Source of the DNA: Branchiostoma floridae
Lineage: Eukaryota > Chordata > Leptocardii > Amphioxiformes > Branchiostomatidae
Length of the DNA stretch: 64,000 bases
Assembly (NCBI RefSeq): GCF_000003815.2
Contig: NC_049984.1
Coordinates: 12,876,003 to 12,940,002, forward strand
Direction: 5' to 3'
Part shown: piece after piece, positions 12,385 to 26,300 of the stretch
How the letters are laid out: the number at the start of each line of letters is the position of its first letter
Position numbering within the stretch: the stretch's first letter is position 1
The notes under the pieces: generated by a model
The model's input: only the letters and a program-made list of their open reading frames with translations
What the model was told of the DNA's origin: nothing
Databases searched by the model: none
Made by a program: the position numbers and the translations under genes

Positions 12385-13420
12385 AGTTTTTATTACCTTG
12401 CAGTTACTGTTAGTAATAACTCATTGCAACATTGATTAACATTAGACATCCAGGTACTAATAGGATACACAAGAGAATGACTCAAGAAACTGGTTAGATT
12501 AGTAAAAAGTTGACTTTTAACAAATCCATTCAGTTGCTTGAGTAGTTTTTGTCTGGTGTACAGCACTAACAGCTACATGTACATACAATGTGTTAACTCA
12601 GTCTTCATGGTCCAGACATACAGGTCATCATATCTTAATCCAACAGTGAGCTGCCTCGTTGGCCTCTCTTAGATCACTGTCCGAGCAGGTGTCAATCACT
12701 GTGTATCAATATCTGCTCATACAGTTGGACGGATTTAGAGAGTTGACACATGTTAGTGGTTTGGTAGGCCATGTTTAGTTTAGCATGACATTGTATTCAC
12801 TGACAAAAGCTTTGGGACCTTGCAATTGATAAAAAAACATATTTTGAAAATATGAAGAAGATTTTGATTTTAGAAAGCAGGAATAAACAGAGAAGCTATA
12901 TCCTTGAAAGTCCAGTCCCTTCCCAAACTGTACTGTAGTCCTCAGGAGCTGAACAAACTTGTAATTCAATTGTTAGATGTGACTGGAAGAAAAATTATAC
13001 ATTCAAGCTTGACTTTATGATTGCCATCAGCACATTGCTTTGAATTTGTACTACAGATGTCATTTATAGAGGAATGCTTGTGTGGTCTAATACATATCAT
13101 GGTGCTTCTATATTCTTTATGAATAGCTTTGATATTTATGTACTTTTTTTCATTGTCCAAGAAGGTGCTCAGGCAACAAGCTGGGTGATTGGTAAACTAG
13201 AGAAAACTAGCCTCATTGTGTACTCTTGTCAAAACTCAGCATTTTCAAGCAATTCCCAGTTTGACAAAGCTGAGGAGGGAGCATCCATATATAACGTTAT
13301 ATCTGACATGTATGTTTTTTCCCCTACCGTTTCATTTGTACAATACATTTACTATAAATTAAATTTATGTGTTGTAATGTTAACGTTTTCTTGAATGTAA
13401 TAAAGAGGAGCATGTCTTGA
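12385..13420 (+). other. probable PDPR 3' UTR
   Basis: AT-rich non-coding sequence follows the TGA stop at 12382-12384 up to the first good AATAAA at 13399. No other exon is visible. The extent is inferred from the polyadenylation signal alone. Confidence 0.45.
13399..13404 (+). terminator. polyadenylation signal AATAAA, PDPR
   Basis: AATAAA about 1.0 kb downstream of the PDPR stop codon, followed by sequence rich in T and G. It is the nearest canonical signal downstream of the stop. Confidence 0.45.
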
Positions 13421-15054
13421 GAGAATCTATGGAATGTATTGCATGGAAAGGTCATTTATATGTTTAAGAAAAATGTGTGCTCGTGTACTTAATGTGCAAG
13501 AAGCTTAGCTGTGTGTCTCTGCCTTTGTCTGCATGTAATGCAGTAGATATTTGCAGTAATATTGTGTACTTAAATGGCTTGTTGCTACATATAAGGACCT
13601 TGCTACATGCAATATGTTTACATTTGTCGACTTGGGGTTTTTGAGAATTGTGGTATATAAAATGTCAAGCAACATTAAGGGGAATGTTGCCATAGGTCAG
13701 TAAGATTTGAAACAAACAGTGAGAATTGATATATCTGTTATGTACATTGTTTTGTAAATACTTAGGCTTCAGAATACATGCATTCTGTCACCAAACTGAC
13801 AGGTTTGTAACATGTATAGTACATGTGGAATTAGTCTTGTTTCTGGTCAGTTGCAGAACATATAACTGTTAAAAATGCTGGAAAGGGGATGCTAGAAGTT
13901 GAACTTTGAATAGCAACCATGGCAAAACATGTACTAAGCTATTAAAAACTGCATTTCATGTTGTCTCCATACACCAATTCATTATTCAATGTTGTGTAGG
14001 AAAAGTTGTGGGTATTCTGGTCAGACTTTGTTGAGTGTTGTTCTTGTATGCTTAGCACAGACTGTTCACTATCTCACTGGTTTAAGCAGGGTTATCATAA
14101 CCATCTCAAGTGTTCCCCCACACACTTACATGTCCTATTTGTAGTTGCTGTCATCATAACTTTTGTTGACATCTTGTCTACAAGTGGAGCTATCTGCACG
14201 TGTCGGTGTCTACACAATTGCAGCTGACCTGGAAAAACCTTAAAGTTTGTCCTTTTTGATGAGCCCAGGTACAATACTCAGTACCTGGACCTGTTTGAAT
14301 TGATGATGTGAAATCAGTTTGGGGTGTTGACAAAACCTTGAACAGAGACCACAGTATGGTCATGTTTTCCATAAATTTGTTATTGTTTGGAACGTCTTCT
14401 CGGAAATGTTTATACTGATACGGATGTTCCCATCTGTGGCCATGGGAAAACTACTAGACAAGTATCATTTGATACAGCATGATTAGGGGCATGATCAGTG
14501 AGTGCAAGGAGGTTAAACCTTGGTGAGTGATACCTGCATGATGTGTGGCTGACACCTCACATGGACAACTGTTATAAAAACAATAATATTAGGACATCAA
14601 GAAACTCCCTAGAGGATTCATGAAATTAGTTACTGTAACAGTTTATGCAGGATTTAACAGATCAGGTGTCAATATGTAGCTTGCTGACAGTGAATTTGGA
14701 AAGTGGATACAACCGAAGTACTGAGAGTCTTGCAACAAGCCCCCAATATTTCTTCATTGTTACATTCCAAGTTTGACACCAATATTGTTATTGTTTTCAA
14801 CCTGCTGTTGTATCTGAACAGGTGAATTTGTGGCTAAAGATTTTTACCAATATTTGTCAGGCAATTCAGCTGTAAGAAAGAAAGACTCTGAAATGTGTGC
14901 CAAATTGAAGACAACAAAATTCTTTTAAACTCACCTAAGATACATTGTATATTGCTGCATGATTTGGAATGTAATTTACAGATTACTCATGAGAGGCTCC
15001 AATCGACCTGCAGGTCGCTTTTTATTGAGATCACGAGGGAGGTAGCGGTCAGAT

Positions 15055-15472
15055 AAAAATACAGCAACGGCCTTGCCCCACTTGTTGCTGGGACCTTTGC
15101 CCCAGTTTGTACAGTCTTGGTGCTAATCCTATTTCCACGAAAAAGGCAGGGAAAAGATCACTGGAATCAAGAGATGGATTAAGAATGATCACAGGGGTAG
15201 ATGGATGATATGATAAAGAGAGGATGGCGATTAAGAGATTTTTCACAAGAAAGTTGATAATTTACTGACGACAAAATATACTATGGCACCAGAATTCGAC
15301 GTGAAAAATTTCAACTTTCAGTCAAAGTACCTCCTCTCAGTCCTACTTGTCCACAACTGTGCATGTAGGCACCACTTTGAAATGGTTGATAATGAATAGA
15401 GTGTTGTTTAAGTCAGACGGTTTGAAGATCAGTTGCAGATAATAGCTTCCATATATGTTCACTCTTCATACC
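15055..15472. repeat. interspersed repeat, long copy
   Basis: Shares two blocks with 16263-16440: one around TTTGCCCCAGTTTGTACAGT and one of about 95 bases around GATTTGAAGATCAGTTGCAG or its G/T variant, ending TATATGTTCACTCTTCATA. Here the blocks are separated by about 220 bases that the second copy lacks. The sequence just upstream (GAGAGGCTCCAATC, about 14991) has a relative at about 42396 (GAGAGGCTCAAATC). Confidence 0.6.
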
Positions 15473-16188
15473 GTCTATAACAATGAAACTTCACAGAGTG
15501 ATGTAGAATATGTTTTCCAATATGTACACAGAGTTTTGTTTTTGTGGTGATTTTGGCGTTGACGTTTTTCGTAATGATTTTGTTAGTCGGGCCGCCGCAT
15601 TCAGTGCATTTCGCCCATTTCCCATCAAAACACGACCTGGATTGTGATAGATTCAGCCCTCCTCGCGGGAGACAAGAAGCACACACAATCACAATTCTAC
15701 TGTCAAAATAAAGCTAATATATCATCGAATTAGACTTTTTATCTATATTTATCTAAATTGGTCACCAGCTTCCAAAGAGAGCAAATTACAAAAACGTGAC
15801 AAGTTAGGGCGCACTGTCTAACGCAGCTCAAAATCGGAAGTTATATTCACGATAACGTCCTCGGTGTTTGCCAGTTGTAACGCGGAGGGTGAAGGGTTCA
15901 TGAACCGTATGAATGCATTCCTTATCCAAGTAGGGTCTTTAGATGAATGTGTTCAAAATTCATTGATCAAAACTTGACCACTCTTTGGCAACTAGTGATG
16001 GAGCGCCGTGAGTTCGAGCGCGTAAAAAAGCGTGGCATCTTAGGGCGGCCCCCGTTACATACAGATTACACCGAGTCCGAAATCTGTCGAGTTAGTCTGC
16101 TGTGTAGAAAAAGACTACTAGTAGAAATGACCATGATAAATTTAATTTCCATGCATTGATTACAATTATTTTTTTCACATTGTTGTAC

Positions 16189-16225
16189 CAAGGAGCTTTT
16201 ATCAAAAACTGATAAAAGCTCCTTG
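16189..16225. mobile_element. 37-bp perfect palindromic insertion with 7-bp direct flanks
   Basis: Two perfect 16-base inverted arms (CAAGGAGCTTTTATCA and its complement) surround a 5-base loop AAAAC. The element is flanked on both sides by GTTGTAC (16182-16188 and 16226-16232), which looks like a target-site duplication. It reads as the minimal remains of a DNA transposon. Confidence 0.55.
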
Positions 16226-16262
16226 GTTGTACTGACACGTGCCTTCAGAGAACATTCCCAGA

Positions 16263-16440
16263 TGAGCATAGTAACGGCCTTAATCCCCTCTTGCTGCTGT
16301 GACTTTTGCCCCAGTTTGTACAGTCTTTGTGCTGATCCAATTTCCAGGGCACCACTTTGAAATGACTAGAGTGTTGTTTAAGTCTGACGATTTGAAGATC
16401 AGTTGCAGATAATAGCTTCCATATATGTTCACTCTTCATA
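16263..16440. repeat. interspersed repeat, short copy
   Basis: Near-identical over its second half to 15370-15472 and similar over its first half to 15058-15142, with the intervening ~220 bases missing. Shows the element is dispersed or locally duplicated. Confidence 0.6.
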
Positions 16441-19400
16441 ACTTTTCGCAGCTTTTTTTGACGGCGGAGTGCATTTTCATTTACCTTTTGTGACATCAGA
16501 ACATCAAGTTTTTTTCCAACTTGCATGTTTTTTTAAACCGAAAATGCAATAGAAAATACACTTGCAAGTTGCAACCCATACCTACCTGGTATTTGTATTA
16601 ATATGCATTTGGAAAAACAGACTGTGCATGGCAGGGAAACCAGTCAGCTACGGAAGTCAAGTTTGTTGCAATGCCACGTTTGGTCACTAGAGGACGTTAT
16701 TTTCAATCAGATAGTGGGCTGAAAGCTCTTGAGTCTTGAACGTGACAGAGATGAAAGTTACAATGACAGTGATAACGTATTGTTCCTGAAAATCAACTGA
16801 ACTTAAACCTTAAGATGAACACAGACAAGTACCTTTACTATATTTTCTTTTTGTCGTGTACGGGGAGTGTCGACTATGATCATGACATGCACACAGGAAC
16901 TCGCTGACCAGCCTGTTCGTTTTTCTTCACCAGCGGTCCACGGCCCAGTATAGCTTTTCTCCAAGCAGAGGTTGGGTCGCGGAGACTGATAGTGGTGGTC
17001 GGGACGACAGAGAAAGCAGAAACTCCGCGACACCCTCACCTCCAAACATCTGCTTGAAGATCGATCGAAACTCCTCGGTCAACCAAGGATATTGGGTGAA
17101 CCAACCTGGTGTCTTTTCTGTCTATTTGGCCAATTTCTACTATTTTTCCAGCGACCTGGGAAGCCTGGTAGAGGCTAGATCGATCATACTGTGACAGAGA
17201 TTGTCACAAACCGTTCGTACATTTCAACAAGATTTTTATTTATCTATTTTGCATACTAGTACATTAAAAACAAATTATCATATAGAACAGAGGAAGAAAA
17301 CAAGCAGGGATGACAGAACCTTATGAATTATGTAGCTTTTCGTGGGCCTTCCCCCGGAAACAAGATAGTTAATGATAAAACGTTTGAATTATACATTAGC
17401 AAACTAAACAAAGGTAGGAAAGGAAATAAATTCAAGTTATAACATGAAGTGTCGAAATGAAATGGGAGTTATTATTACACATGATCAATACTAAATACAA
17501 ATGATCAATGAATACTAAATACAATGCTATATACTAAATATTATGCCCGACCTTCGTCGGTATCTGCGACAACTAAATGTTGTGTGAAACACCCACACTG
17601 GCTCAGGAATGTCTCCAAGTTGCCGCCATAAAGCTGAGGACGTGCGTCACGTAAAGCAAGGACAGTATAATGTCCTTGGCCACAGCTCGCCTTTTCCTTA
17701 TTGGTGAGATATGTTTTCTTGGCCAAATAAAACATTTATAGGAATTTTCCTACAAAATCGCAAGGTTTCGGTACCAAAAGAAAAAATAAATGATAACAAA
17801 CATGACTCAATTAACCAACACCCATTATCACCGGTCATAAAATCCATTGAAACGTAATTGAATTTTATTTTGATAACTTTTGCTATGGTGCACACGTAAG
17901 TTACGTTGGTGGCATGACCATTGTGTGAAAAACCACAAACTAATTGGGCGAAGGCCGAAATACCTGTGTATGCCCACCCCATAGTGTATAATGTTACGTG
18001 TGTTCACGCCAGAGAGAAAATGAAAGCATTTGCGCTGATCATGACATGGCCTGACAGCACGTCTTCAACAAGCCCTGGCATGCACTTGAAACTTCCTCTT
18101 TTTGTTTCGGAAATACTACCCTTTTGGGATTTGATTACCATATTACCATAAGTGGATGTAATATATCTTATATGTATATGATGCCGCAGTGCTACAACAG
18201 GCAGCAACACCTTTTGTACCATTGAATGTGAAAGTCAGATCGAGGGTTATCCTTGGTGAGATTCTTAGGATATTCTCCTCGGATATTCTTCTGTCCCAAA
18301 ACCTTTCACACACTCTCATAACAAGGAGAGGGCGTTCCATCAGTTGCTATTTGCCCGCCAATAAAATAATGTTCTCCTGCCAAATCCATTAACATTACAT
18401 TACATTAGCAGCAATAAACGTAGTCAGTCAAATTGCACATCGTTCGTAGTCTTACATCTCCAAGTAGATGAATGGCTTTCACGGTATTTTTAAAAGTCTT
18501 TTGGTGGCATTTTTCAAGTCGCCGCAAGCTTCGCAACTGGACCCAACGTCTTGCTGGCCTCTTCTCTCAATGTCGTTCAAAGAAAAGAATAACATATACA
18601 TTTAATGATAGTATGATAACACGAATTTCGGAAATCAAGGGGAGTTCCGAAAGAAGGAGTGGAGAGAGAGACATATAAAGTGAAAGAAAGAGTCGTAGAT
18701 ACACTGACTAGCTGAAAGGAAGAATTCATTGATACACACTATGCTGTAACTATTATCCCTTTTGGAGCAAACCATAATGAGTAACTGCAGTTATGTACAT
18801 TTGGGCGGGGCCGTCACCTCTCCACAATTAATGACGTCTGTAGTAATGTCTGGAACACTGGGCGTGGGTGCCTATGTGAGTACCTGTCTTCAATTGATAC
18901 AGCCGCTTGACTTCAAACGTGGCAGAATGCATGTTACGACCCCAATGAAAAGTGACAAAGACAAACAGTTTGGATGGCAAAGTCATGACTAATGCTTTAA
19001 ACTGATCGACTACTCATTGCGGCTCCCATCGCACTGTAATATTAGAAAAACCTACACTGGTGGAACCTTAACTGAGGAGTTGTAGACCTGTCGAAGCAAA
19101 ATAAGTACAATTTTAAAGTATATTCCTAAAATGTTATCGTAAGTGTTAAAATACTCCTAAAATTTTATCGAGGCGAATTCGCGAATATTAGAAAGATCAA
19201 AGCGGAGTGTCGCACATTCCATGAGACAACTAGTGCCGTTCAATGTTGCAAATTATAACGTTGAAGGTCTAACGTGTTATTACAGCATTTCTGAGAAGGG
19301 CATTGGGCGGAAGCAACAATTCTCCAAACACACAGCGACCCTTTCAATGTCAATGTGGTAAAAGCAAGAAAGTTTACTTTTAAAATTGTTATAACTAACG

Positions 19401-20094
19401 TTAAACTAGATCTCCAGTTTTCTTTCCTCTTGAACTCTTTCATTCTGAACACGGATAAAGTCACGCCATAATTCCATGCAGACATATTACATTGTTACAA
19501 TTGTCACGCGAATTGTTACATCTGGGATGCCCCACGCGGGGAACACCCCTTAGTCATTGCGAAATGATGGTAGTTTTTTGTGCGCCGGAGCCTTGAGTCA
19601 TTCCTGATCATCCCGCGATCACATGGACAGCAAGCTTACATCCGGGACCTGTCAGCTGAGGAGTGGAAGGGACCAACCAGTAGTGTATCTGTAGTGGAAT
19701 AATCATCCTCCGCTCAGCACCTTTACCTTCAGCGTACAGGGCCCTTGATCGGACAGTCCTGGTAGGGATGCTGCTCTTCTGAGTAAACCATTTGTTTAAA
19801 CCACCTGCCATAGTCTGTATTTAAGAAAGTCAGACAATGTGGACAAGGCATCAGTAATTATTGTCCATATGGACACGATATCGGTCTGGATAGCTCGACT
19901 ACTGTGTTAGAAAGATGTTGTATTTATCCATCTAATCTTTGCACGTTATTGTACCATTGAAATGTCGATGCGGACAAGGACACGTACTCTTTTCCGCCCA
20001 AGTGACGGCTCCATCTCTATCGATTACCGGTTCTCCCCCTGGCCTCCGCCAGCTGATCGCCCGTTTTGAAGTAAACAACTTCACCATGATGTAA

Positions 20095-20359
20095 TAGCTA
20101 CTGGCAAGCCGCGCCTCCTCGCACGCCCATTGGTCAAAAATTTAAATCCCCGCATGTGGATTGGACCATTTGCGGCGTGAGGCGTGGCCTACGCGTGGGA
20201 CGCCAGCCTGCTTCTGTGCTGTAGCGAGGAATATTTTTCCGTTGCACTTCAGTTCTGTTTCAGCTCATCTGCCGGACCTCTCTCATTCTCACCCTTTATG
20301 TCTTAGTGCCACTAGGCTCGTAGTTGTTTCATTCTCGTAGCTGTACATTTTTCAGCAAC
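20095..20359 (+). promoter_or_regulatory. MYLIP promoter and 5' UTR
   Basis: A GC-rich, CpG-containing stretch just upstream of the MYLIP start codon holds two ATTGG (inverted CCAAT) boxes at 20129-20133 and 20160-20164, an AT-rich TTTAAAT at 20141-20147 and CGCGCC/GCGTGGCC-type GC boxes. The transcription start is inferred to lie roughly at 20170-20280. No sterol or LXR-type element could be identified with confidence. Confidence 0.45.
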
Positions 20360-23300
20360 ATGTGGTGCTTCGTGTCGCGCCCGGATTCCGTCCTGCTGGA
20401 GGTGGAACTAGAGCCGAAGGCCTGTGGACAGGAATGCCTCGACAAGGTACGAGTCCGTACTTGTAATTGTTCAATGAACTTATTGCTTCCTTTGTCAAGT
20501 TTCTCCCAGATATTATGCCTACTTGATTGGTTACACATAGGTCTATAATGTGACAAATTTGGTCTTGTATGTCGCATGTTTTCAGGTCAGTTCAGGGAGC
20601 TGGACGTGCTTTGTCGTAAACAAGTTGTCAGTCAGTCCTTATATATGTGTATAGCGGCACTGGTAAATCCTAGCTGTATTACTAAATCAGTGGACAGGTC
20701 TTGAATTGCCCATTAGCTCACAGCTGATCTCCTGTCATCTCATTGCTTATTCCAGGTATGCAAGAAGCTTGGAATCGTAGAAGTCGATTACTTCGGGCTG
20801 CAGTACTCGGGTGGCAAGGGCACCGACGCCCGACCACTGTGGCTCAACACCCGTAACCGCCTAAGCCGGCAACTGGACGGCCCACCGCCCTACCGTCTTC
20901 GGTTCAGAGTAAAGTTCTTCGTCCCACCTCATCTCCTTCTTCAGGAGGCCACCAGGTGAGAACATGCACATGTATTATTTCTTGCAGTATGTCTAGACTT
21001 GCCCTCGTGGTAAAGGGGAAGATTACTCATTCATAGTGGGAGTTGCGAAATCACTGCCGGCAAACCCGGAAGCGTGTTTCTCTGGAGCGGTACACTTCTC
21101 CCCAGCCAGATAAAATTCGAATTTTCGCCAGCATTTAAGAATTATAGTAACCTCATTCAGGTATGAAAAACAAGTGTCATTCCCATCCTATTTATCACGT
21201 TTTAAATGGAGAAATAATCGCCAGGGTAATGCCATGCTTTTGTTCGTGGAACCCCCTCCCCCCATTCTGTCCCGCTGACACTCGGCCCATCCATCAAAGT
21301 TGTTTTTCACTTTCCGTGCCTCCCCGCTGACCTTCGTTCGGCGGCCGAACCGCTTAACCAGCAGATTTCTGCCGACACACGCGAGTACTGCGAGAAGAGA
21401 TGTTTTCCAGACTTCTGTTTTTCTTGACACATCCAGCTGCCCTTGCACTAACGTTTTGGAATTGCTTGGTGATTGTTTAGCACATATTTCGGACGAGAGA
21501 TGCGAGCATTTTATGTCAGTGGCCAGAGGCTTGTTGTTTTTCTATGGGGTTGTTTTTCTGACCTCCGACATTGGTTGCCGAACTGCTAATACCGATAAAA
21601 TCATATTTTTCCTTCAACTTATTAGCTTGTGTTGTTCCACTACTGATGACTTTTGTAGTGCTTTCTGCAATAGTATTTGTGTTAATTAAAAGCTTATCAT
21701 ACTTTATTTTTTACAGAATATCTAAATTATGCTAGTAATTTGTAGCCATATGAACGGGTACAGATGTGCTATAGAAGTTGTCAACAATGTTGTTGTGCTT
21801 CGCCGGCTGTTAGGAAGTCAAGAAAACAAGTAGAAGGAAAACAAAGTTTGCTGTCCAGTGTTTGCACAAACCGAGGCCATCTCTCGGCACCGTGTGGCCC
21901 CGGCTGTCCAGTGGGACACCAAGTTACTGAAAAACAAGTGGATCACATTTCGTCGTTAGGCAGAAATAGCTGGCCGGGTCTCCGCTTCCCTGGTCTAACC
22001 CTTGATAAAAAGAGCCACGAACAAAATTGTGGTGCACTTGAACACTTCACCACTAAAGCTGTAGAGAATATCCAGGTGATGCAATGGGGATTTCGCCGGC
22101 TCCGAGAGGCTATTGTTCAAGTCCCAGCTGCGGTTAGGCTTGTGCAAACAATGCTCCTGTAATTTCACACCCAAGTAACCGCAGATGCCGTGCTGTCCAC
22201 CTGATTTTCCCTAGATGCAATGTCAAGTTCTTTCCTTATCCCAGGGTTTAAAGAGCTCAAGGGTAGCAAGAATGTTTCCAACCTGAGACAGTTGAGTTAG
22301 TTTAGAAATCTGTCAAAATCCCCCTGAGAGCCCACGGAATGGTATGGTCCAGTAAAGGTTGTTTTTCAGACTTTGCAGATGTCCCATGATGCAATAGAAT
22401 AGTGTTGGGCATTAAATTGGGCCATTTAGCCCAGATACAAGCATTATTCCAGCAGCTAGGAAAACCATTGTTGGTAGGGTCAAGAACAAGCTACAGTCTT
22501 TTTTTGCAAGCTTTTGCAAGATTTCAATATGAAGGTTTACTTTAACCACAAACTTTTGGTTTTAGAATTCAAGTTCATGTGTTATGAATTTCTATGCACT
22601 TGAAACTGAAGGACAAAGCTGTGTATCATACACACAGAAAAATTTCCTTTGAAAAACTCTACAGTACTGTATCTAGAAAAAGTAGTCAGGTGTATTTTTC
22701 CATGTTTTTTATATAGAAATATATTGTGGTGAAAATGAAGTGGAACAGCTGCAAGCTCTCTGTAATCTCACTTGAGTTTGGTCAACCACTGTCTAAGTCC
22801 TGGTGGCTCAGTCAGCAACATGAGAATGATGTGGTTAGTGCAAATTGCGAAACATCAGTCTAACACTGCAATTTATAACAAGCCATTAACGAGGATATGT
22901 TCAAGCTGTTTGGTGAGAAGGTGCAAGGTATGATAAAAAAATAATGATTATGCTAAAGATACTAAATGGGGCAACCTGGAATGACTGTCACAAGAATTGA
23001 AGAAAGCTAATACATGATCTGTTACACTAGGCCACTTGTGAAAATAATCTATTTTGCACCGTCATATTGTGGTGAAGGGAAGTGTGAAGCATGAAGGCAA
23101 TACATGCCAAACTCTTCTCAATGGAAGTAGCTTCAAATTTCAGTGCATTGCCATTGATATGTATTTTTTCACTAGTCCTGGTCGATCTATCAAAGCCTTT
23201 TTGTCAAAGTAGAATAAAAAAAGTTGCAGCTGTGAATGATATTTGTTCAGAGACTTTATCAATTAAACCTTCTAATCTTTGCAGAAATATTTAATCTTTT

Positions 23301-26300
23301 AAGAACTACCTGTCAGTGTGAGTTATCACCACATAATGATAATTCACATTGTCAATTTATAAACCTATGCTGGTCTGTCTTTAACATATTGACTCAATGA
23401 ATGCATTCAGAACAGTTGGTGTAGAACTGAAGTTTCCAAGTGAGAGAAGTTCAAGAGTCCCCTCTACAGGGTAAAGCCAGACAACACGGCTTGTACCACG
23501 TCCTGTTGAACATCTCGAGCGTCTTTGCTTGGAAGGAGAGAACCCTTCAGTTTGGGCAATTGGGGGAACTGGATGGTTGCTTATCAGTAACAGTTGTGTG
23601 CAAACTGTGGCAGGCTTGTGTTGACAAGGCGCACACTTTACCTGAGCTATGTCAACAAAATCCTGCCAAGGCAGTGGTTCAGTGGGAGGGGTTACCGTCA
23701 CGCACAGGTGTGCAAATGTTAACAGGTAAACAAGTCCAGCTGAGCCAGCAGTTTAGTTTTGAACTTAGTCCAACTCGGGGGGAAAAACGGATCAAATCGA
23801 AAATTTGTGTACTAAATGACATGTACAGGTCCTTTGTTTTAGTTCACAATGGCTGAAACATGTACGGGAACATAAACTCACTCACTCACATAAACATTAG
23901 AGTTGTGTGTGCAATACTTTCTGTCCCTGTGTGGCATGAGTAATTTCCTACTTGGTATGTTTGATAAGACAAAAAAAATCAATATAAAAAATACTGACTA
24001 ATGGGAATAAACAAGAAGTATCCATAGTACACGTAGGTGTGCGGAAGTGTGGATGCAAAGGTTTCCCTTTGTTACAGATGTATAAGTTGATACGGGTTGA
24101 AACAACAACTTGCCTTGTGACAGGCATGCACCAACATGTACCTGTGATAAATCATGTCCTTGAGGTATTGTACACCTGACAGACCTCTGTTGTTGTGATG
24201 CTCCATGGATTAGTCAGTATTGGGAAATGTGCCAACTTTTCATCAACAGGGACAGTAAACAGGTTTCCGTCCTTCACATGAAAACTGCTGAGCAGACAAA
24301 ATTTGCTAGTCTTGTCTCCAGCCAGATTTAGTATAATATTGTCCCAAGGACAAGGAAGCGAAGCAAAAAAAAAAACAGATTCAAAAGTTTGGATAACGGA
24401 ACCTTGCAATGGTATTAACACTTGTTTAGGTTTGGATACTGCGACCTTGTCTCATTTGGACAGGTAACAATATGTTAAGATCAGTGACCATGGATAGGGT
24501 CTAGGTGAGTGGGCTCTTGTTCTTGGGACAAATTACTAGTATGGCCGTAGGAAGATGCTGAGGCCACAGTTTACTTTAACACTTTAGGGTCCAATATGGT
24601 ACTAAGTAGAAGATTTCCATAGAAAAATGTATTTCAGGTGTTTTAGATCAGGGCATAACGTTACATACACCTCACTGGCAGGAGGAATAGCTTATGGGTT
24701 TGGTCTTTTGTAAGTTTTGAAAAGTGTGTTTTTTTAATTAACCTCCTTGATTAATTGAATAAGATTGATAAACAATGTTAATATCAGTCCTCTTGTCCTC
24801 CCCAGACATATGTTTTACCTTCACCTGAAAGAAGATTTGGCTGAAGGGAGACTGACTGCTCCTACCAACAAGGCAGCCAGGATCGCTGCCCTGATCGCAC
24901 AAGCAGAGACTGGAGACTACGACTGCAACAATGCAGATCTGTACGCCAGCTGCTACCCTGCCTACCTACCAACGTGGTCCAACGACCTCCTTTCCGCCAT
25001 CGCCGCCGAGCACGACAAGATTAGGGGCATGAAGCGGGCAACTGCAGAATACAACATGGTCAAGGAGTGCTCCGAGCTGGAAGGTTACGGACAAGAGAAC
25101 TACGCAGTGAAGGACAGCAGCGGCATCAACATGCACATTGGAGTGGGACCAGAAGGTATCCTCCTAATGGACGATGACCTGAATACCATTCAGAGGTGAG
25201 GCATTGCAGAGATGTAGCTGATGCCATATAATCTGTGGTCAGCGTGGCCGTCTCCTGATATGAGTAAAAGTAAAACTAAGCAGTTGCGAAGTTAAAGCAC
25301 AAGGGAGAGTCAAATCAGGCATGGTCATTTTATATGTAGGTAAAAGGTTTAAAAGGCCACAAAAAGTTCATAATTCTAGGAGTATTGGGGACAATGGGGA
25401 CAATGGAACCATGAGGCTGACATGATCAGTGACATCTGTCAATTTTATACTTTTGTGGCAAACACAGCTAGAATCTGGCAGCTTTATTAAACCATGAGTG
25501 ATATTTTAGATACATAGAAATTGGGCAATAATTGAGAAGAGGAAGCTTTCAAGTTGTTTGCAGTGACAGTTAGATCATCATTGTGTTTTTTTAACTTCCT
25601 TTCCAAGAAAGAACCCAGCAGCCTTCTAATACTTACTGTATATAACAGATATAACATTACATTAACTGATGCATATCATAAGCTGTTTCTAGGAAGTAGC
25701 GTCACCGACTCACCATGCCATGATCGGGTGATACTCAATGTATTCTGAGATATTCTTATAAAGTTCAGTGCCATTTACTAGTAGGCAGTAAAAATGGCAA
25801 TATTTATTTGAATTATACAGTGAGAAAGTTAAATGTCTCCAGTGTATTTTAATTAGCAGGAAAATTTTGACTACCTCACTATTTTCAGTGTCTGATTCCA
25901 ATAAAAAGCTGTAATGTAATAGTATGGCACACAGGATAAAGTGATCTCATTTGGTTACCAGTGGCAACTGCTGGCAGTGAGTCAAAAACAGCCTTCTGGG
26001 TGAGGTCTTGTTTTTCCAGCAAGCGTTGTCATTGTTACTGAATGATCGGGGAAAAAAAAGAAGCAGAAATGTTTACCAGGGCTACATCAGTTCCAAACAA
26101 AAGGCCTTGAGAGTCAGAGGCTCTTCACCCTTGCACTGAATCCAGAAAAGGTTTTATCCACTGCAATATTCATCCCTCTTCATCCACATGACAGAGGCTG
26201 AGGCTAAAAATAGCATAGTTGCTGGGCAGCCTGTACCACTTATGCTGTAGGGGGATTGCACCCAATTCAGCAAGGAAATTAAAAACATGGTGTTTGTCAC

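Larger units (their letters stand above)
13421..20094. other. intergenic region between PDPR and MYLIP
   Basis: About 6.7 kb with no recognisable coding exon on either strand; open frames of 60-94 codons show no family signature. It contains two related repeat copies (15055-15472 and 16263-16440), a tiny palindromic insertion (16189-16225) and otherwise AT-rich unique-looking sequence. Confidence 0.5.

Noticed and set aside
20095-20359. A sterol/LXR response element in the MYLIP promoter
   Set aside because: I could not find a convincing direct repeat with 4-base spacing; vertebrate regulation should not be assumed here.
21764-22162. A 132-codon frame in MYLIP intron 2
   Set aside because: No family signature, no promoter, unremarkable composition; probably chance.
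23440-23856. A 138-codon frame in MYLIP intron 2
   Set aside because: Overlapped on the opposite strand by another long frame, without homology; probably chance.
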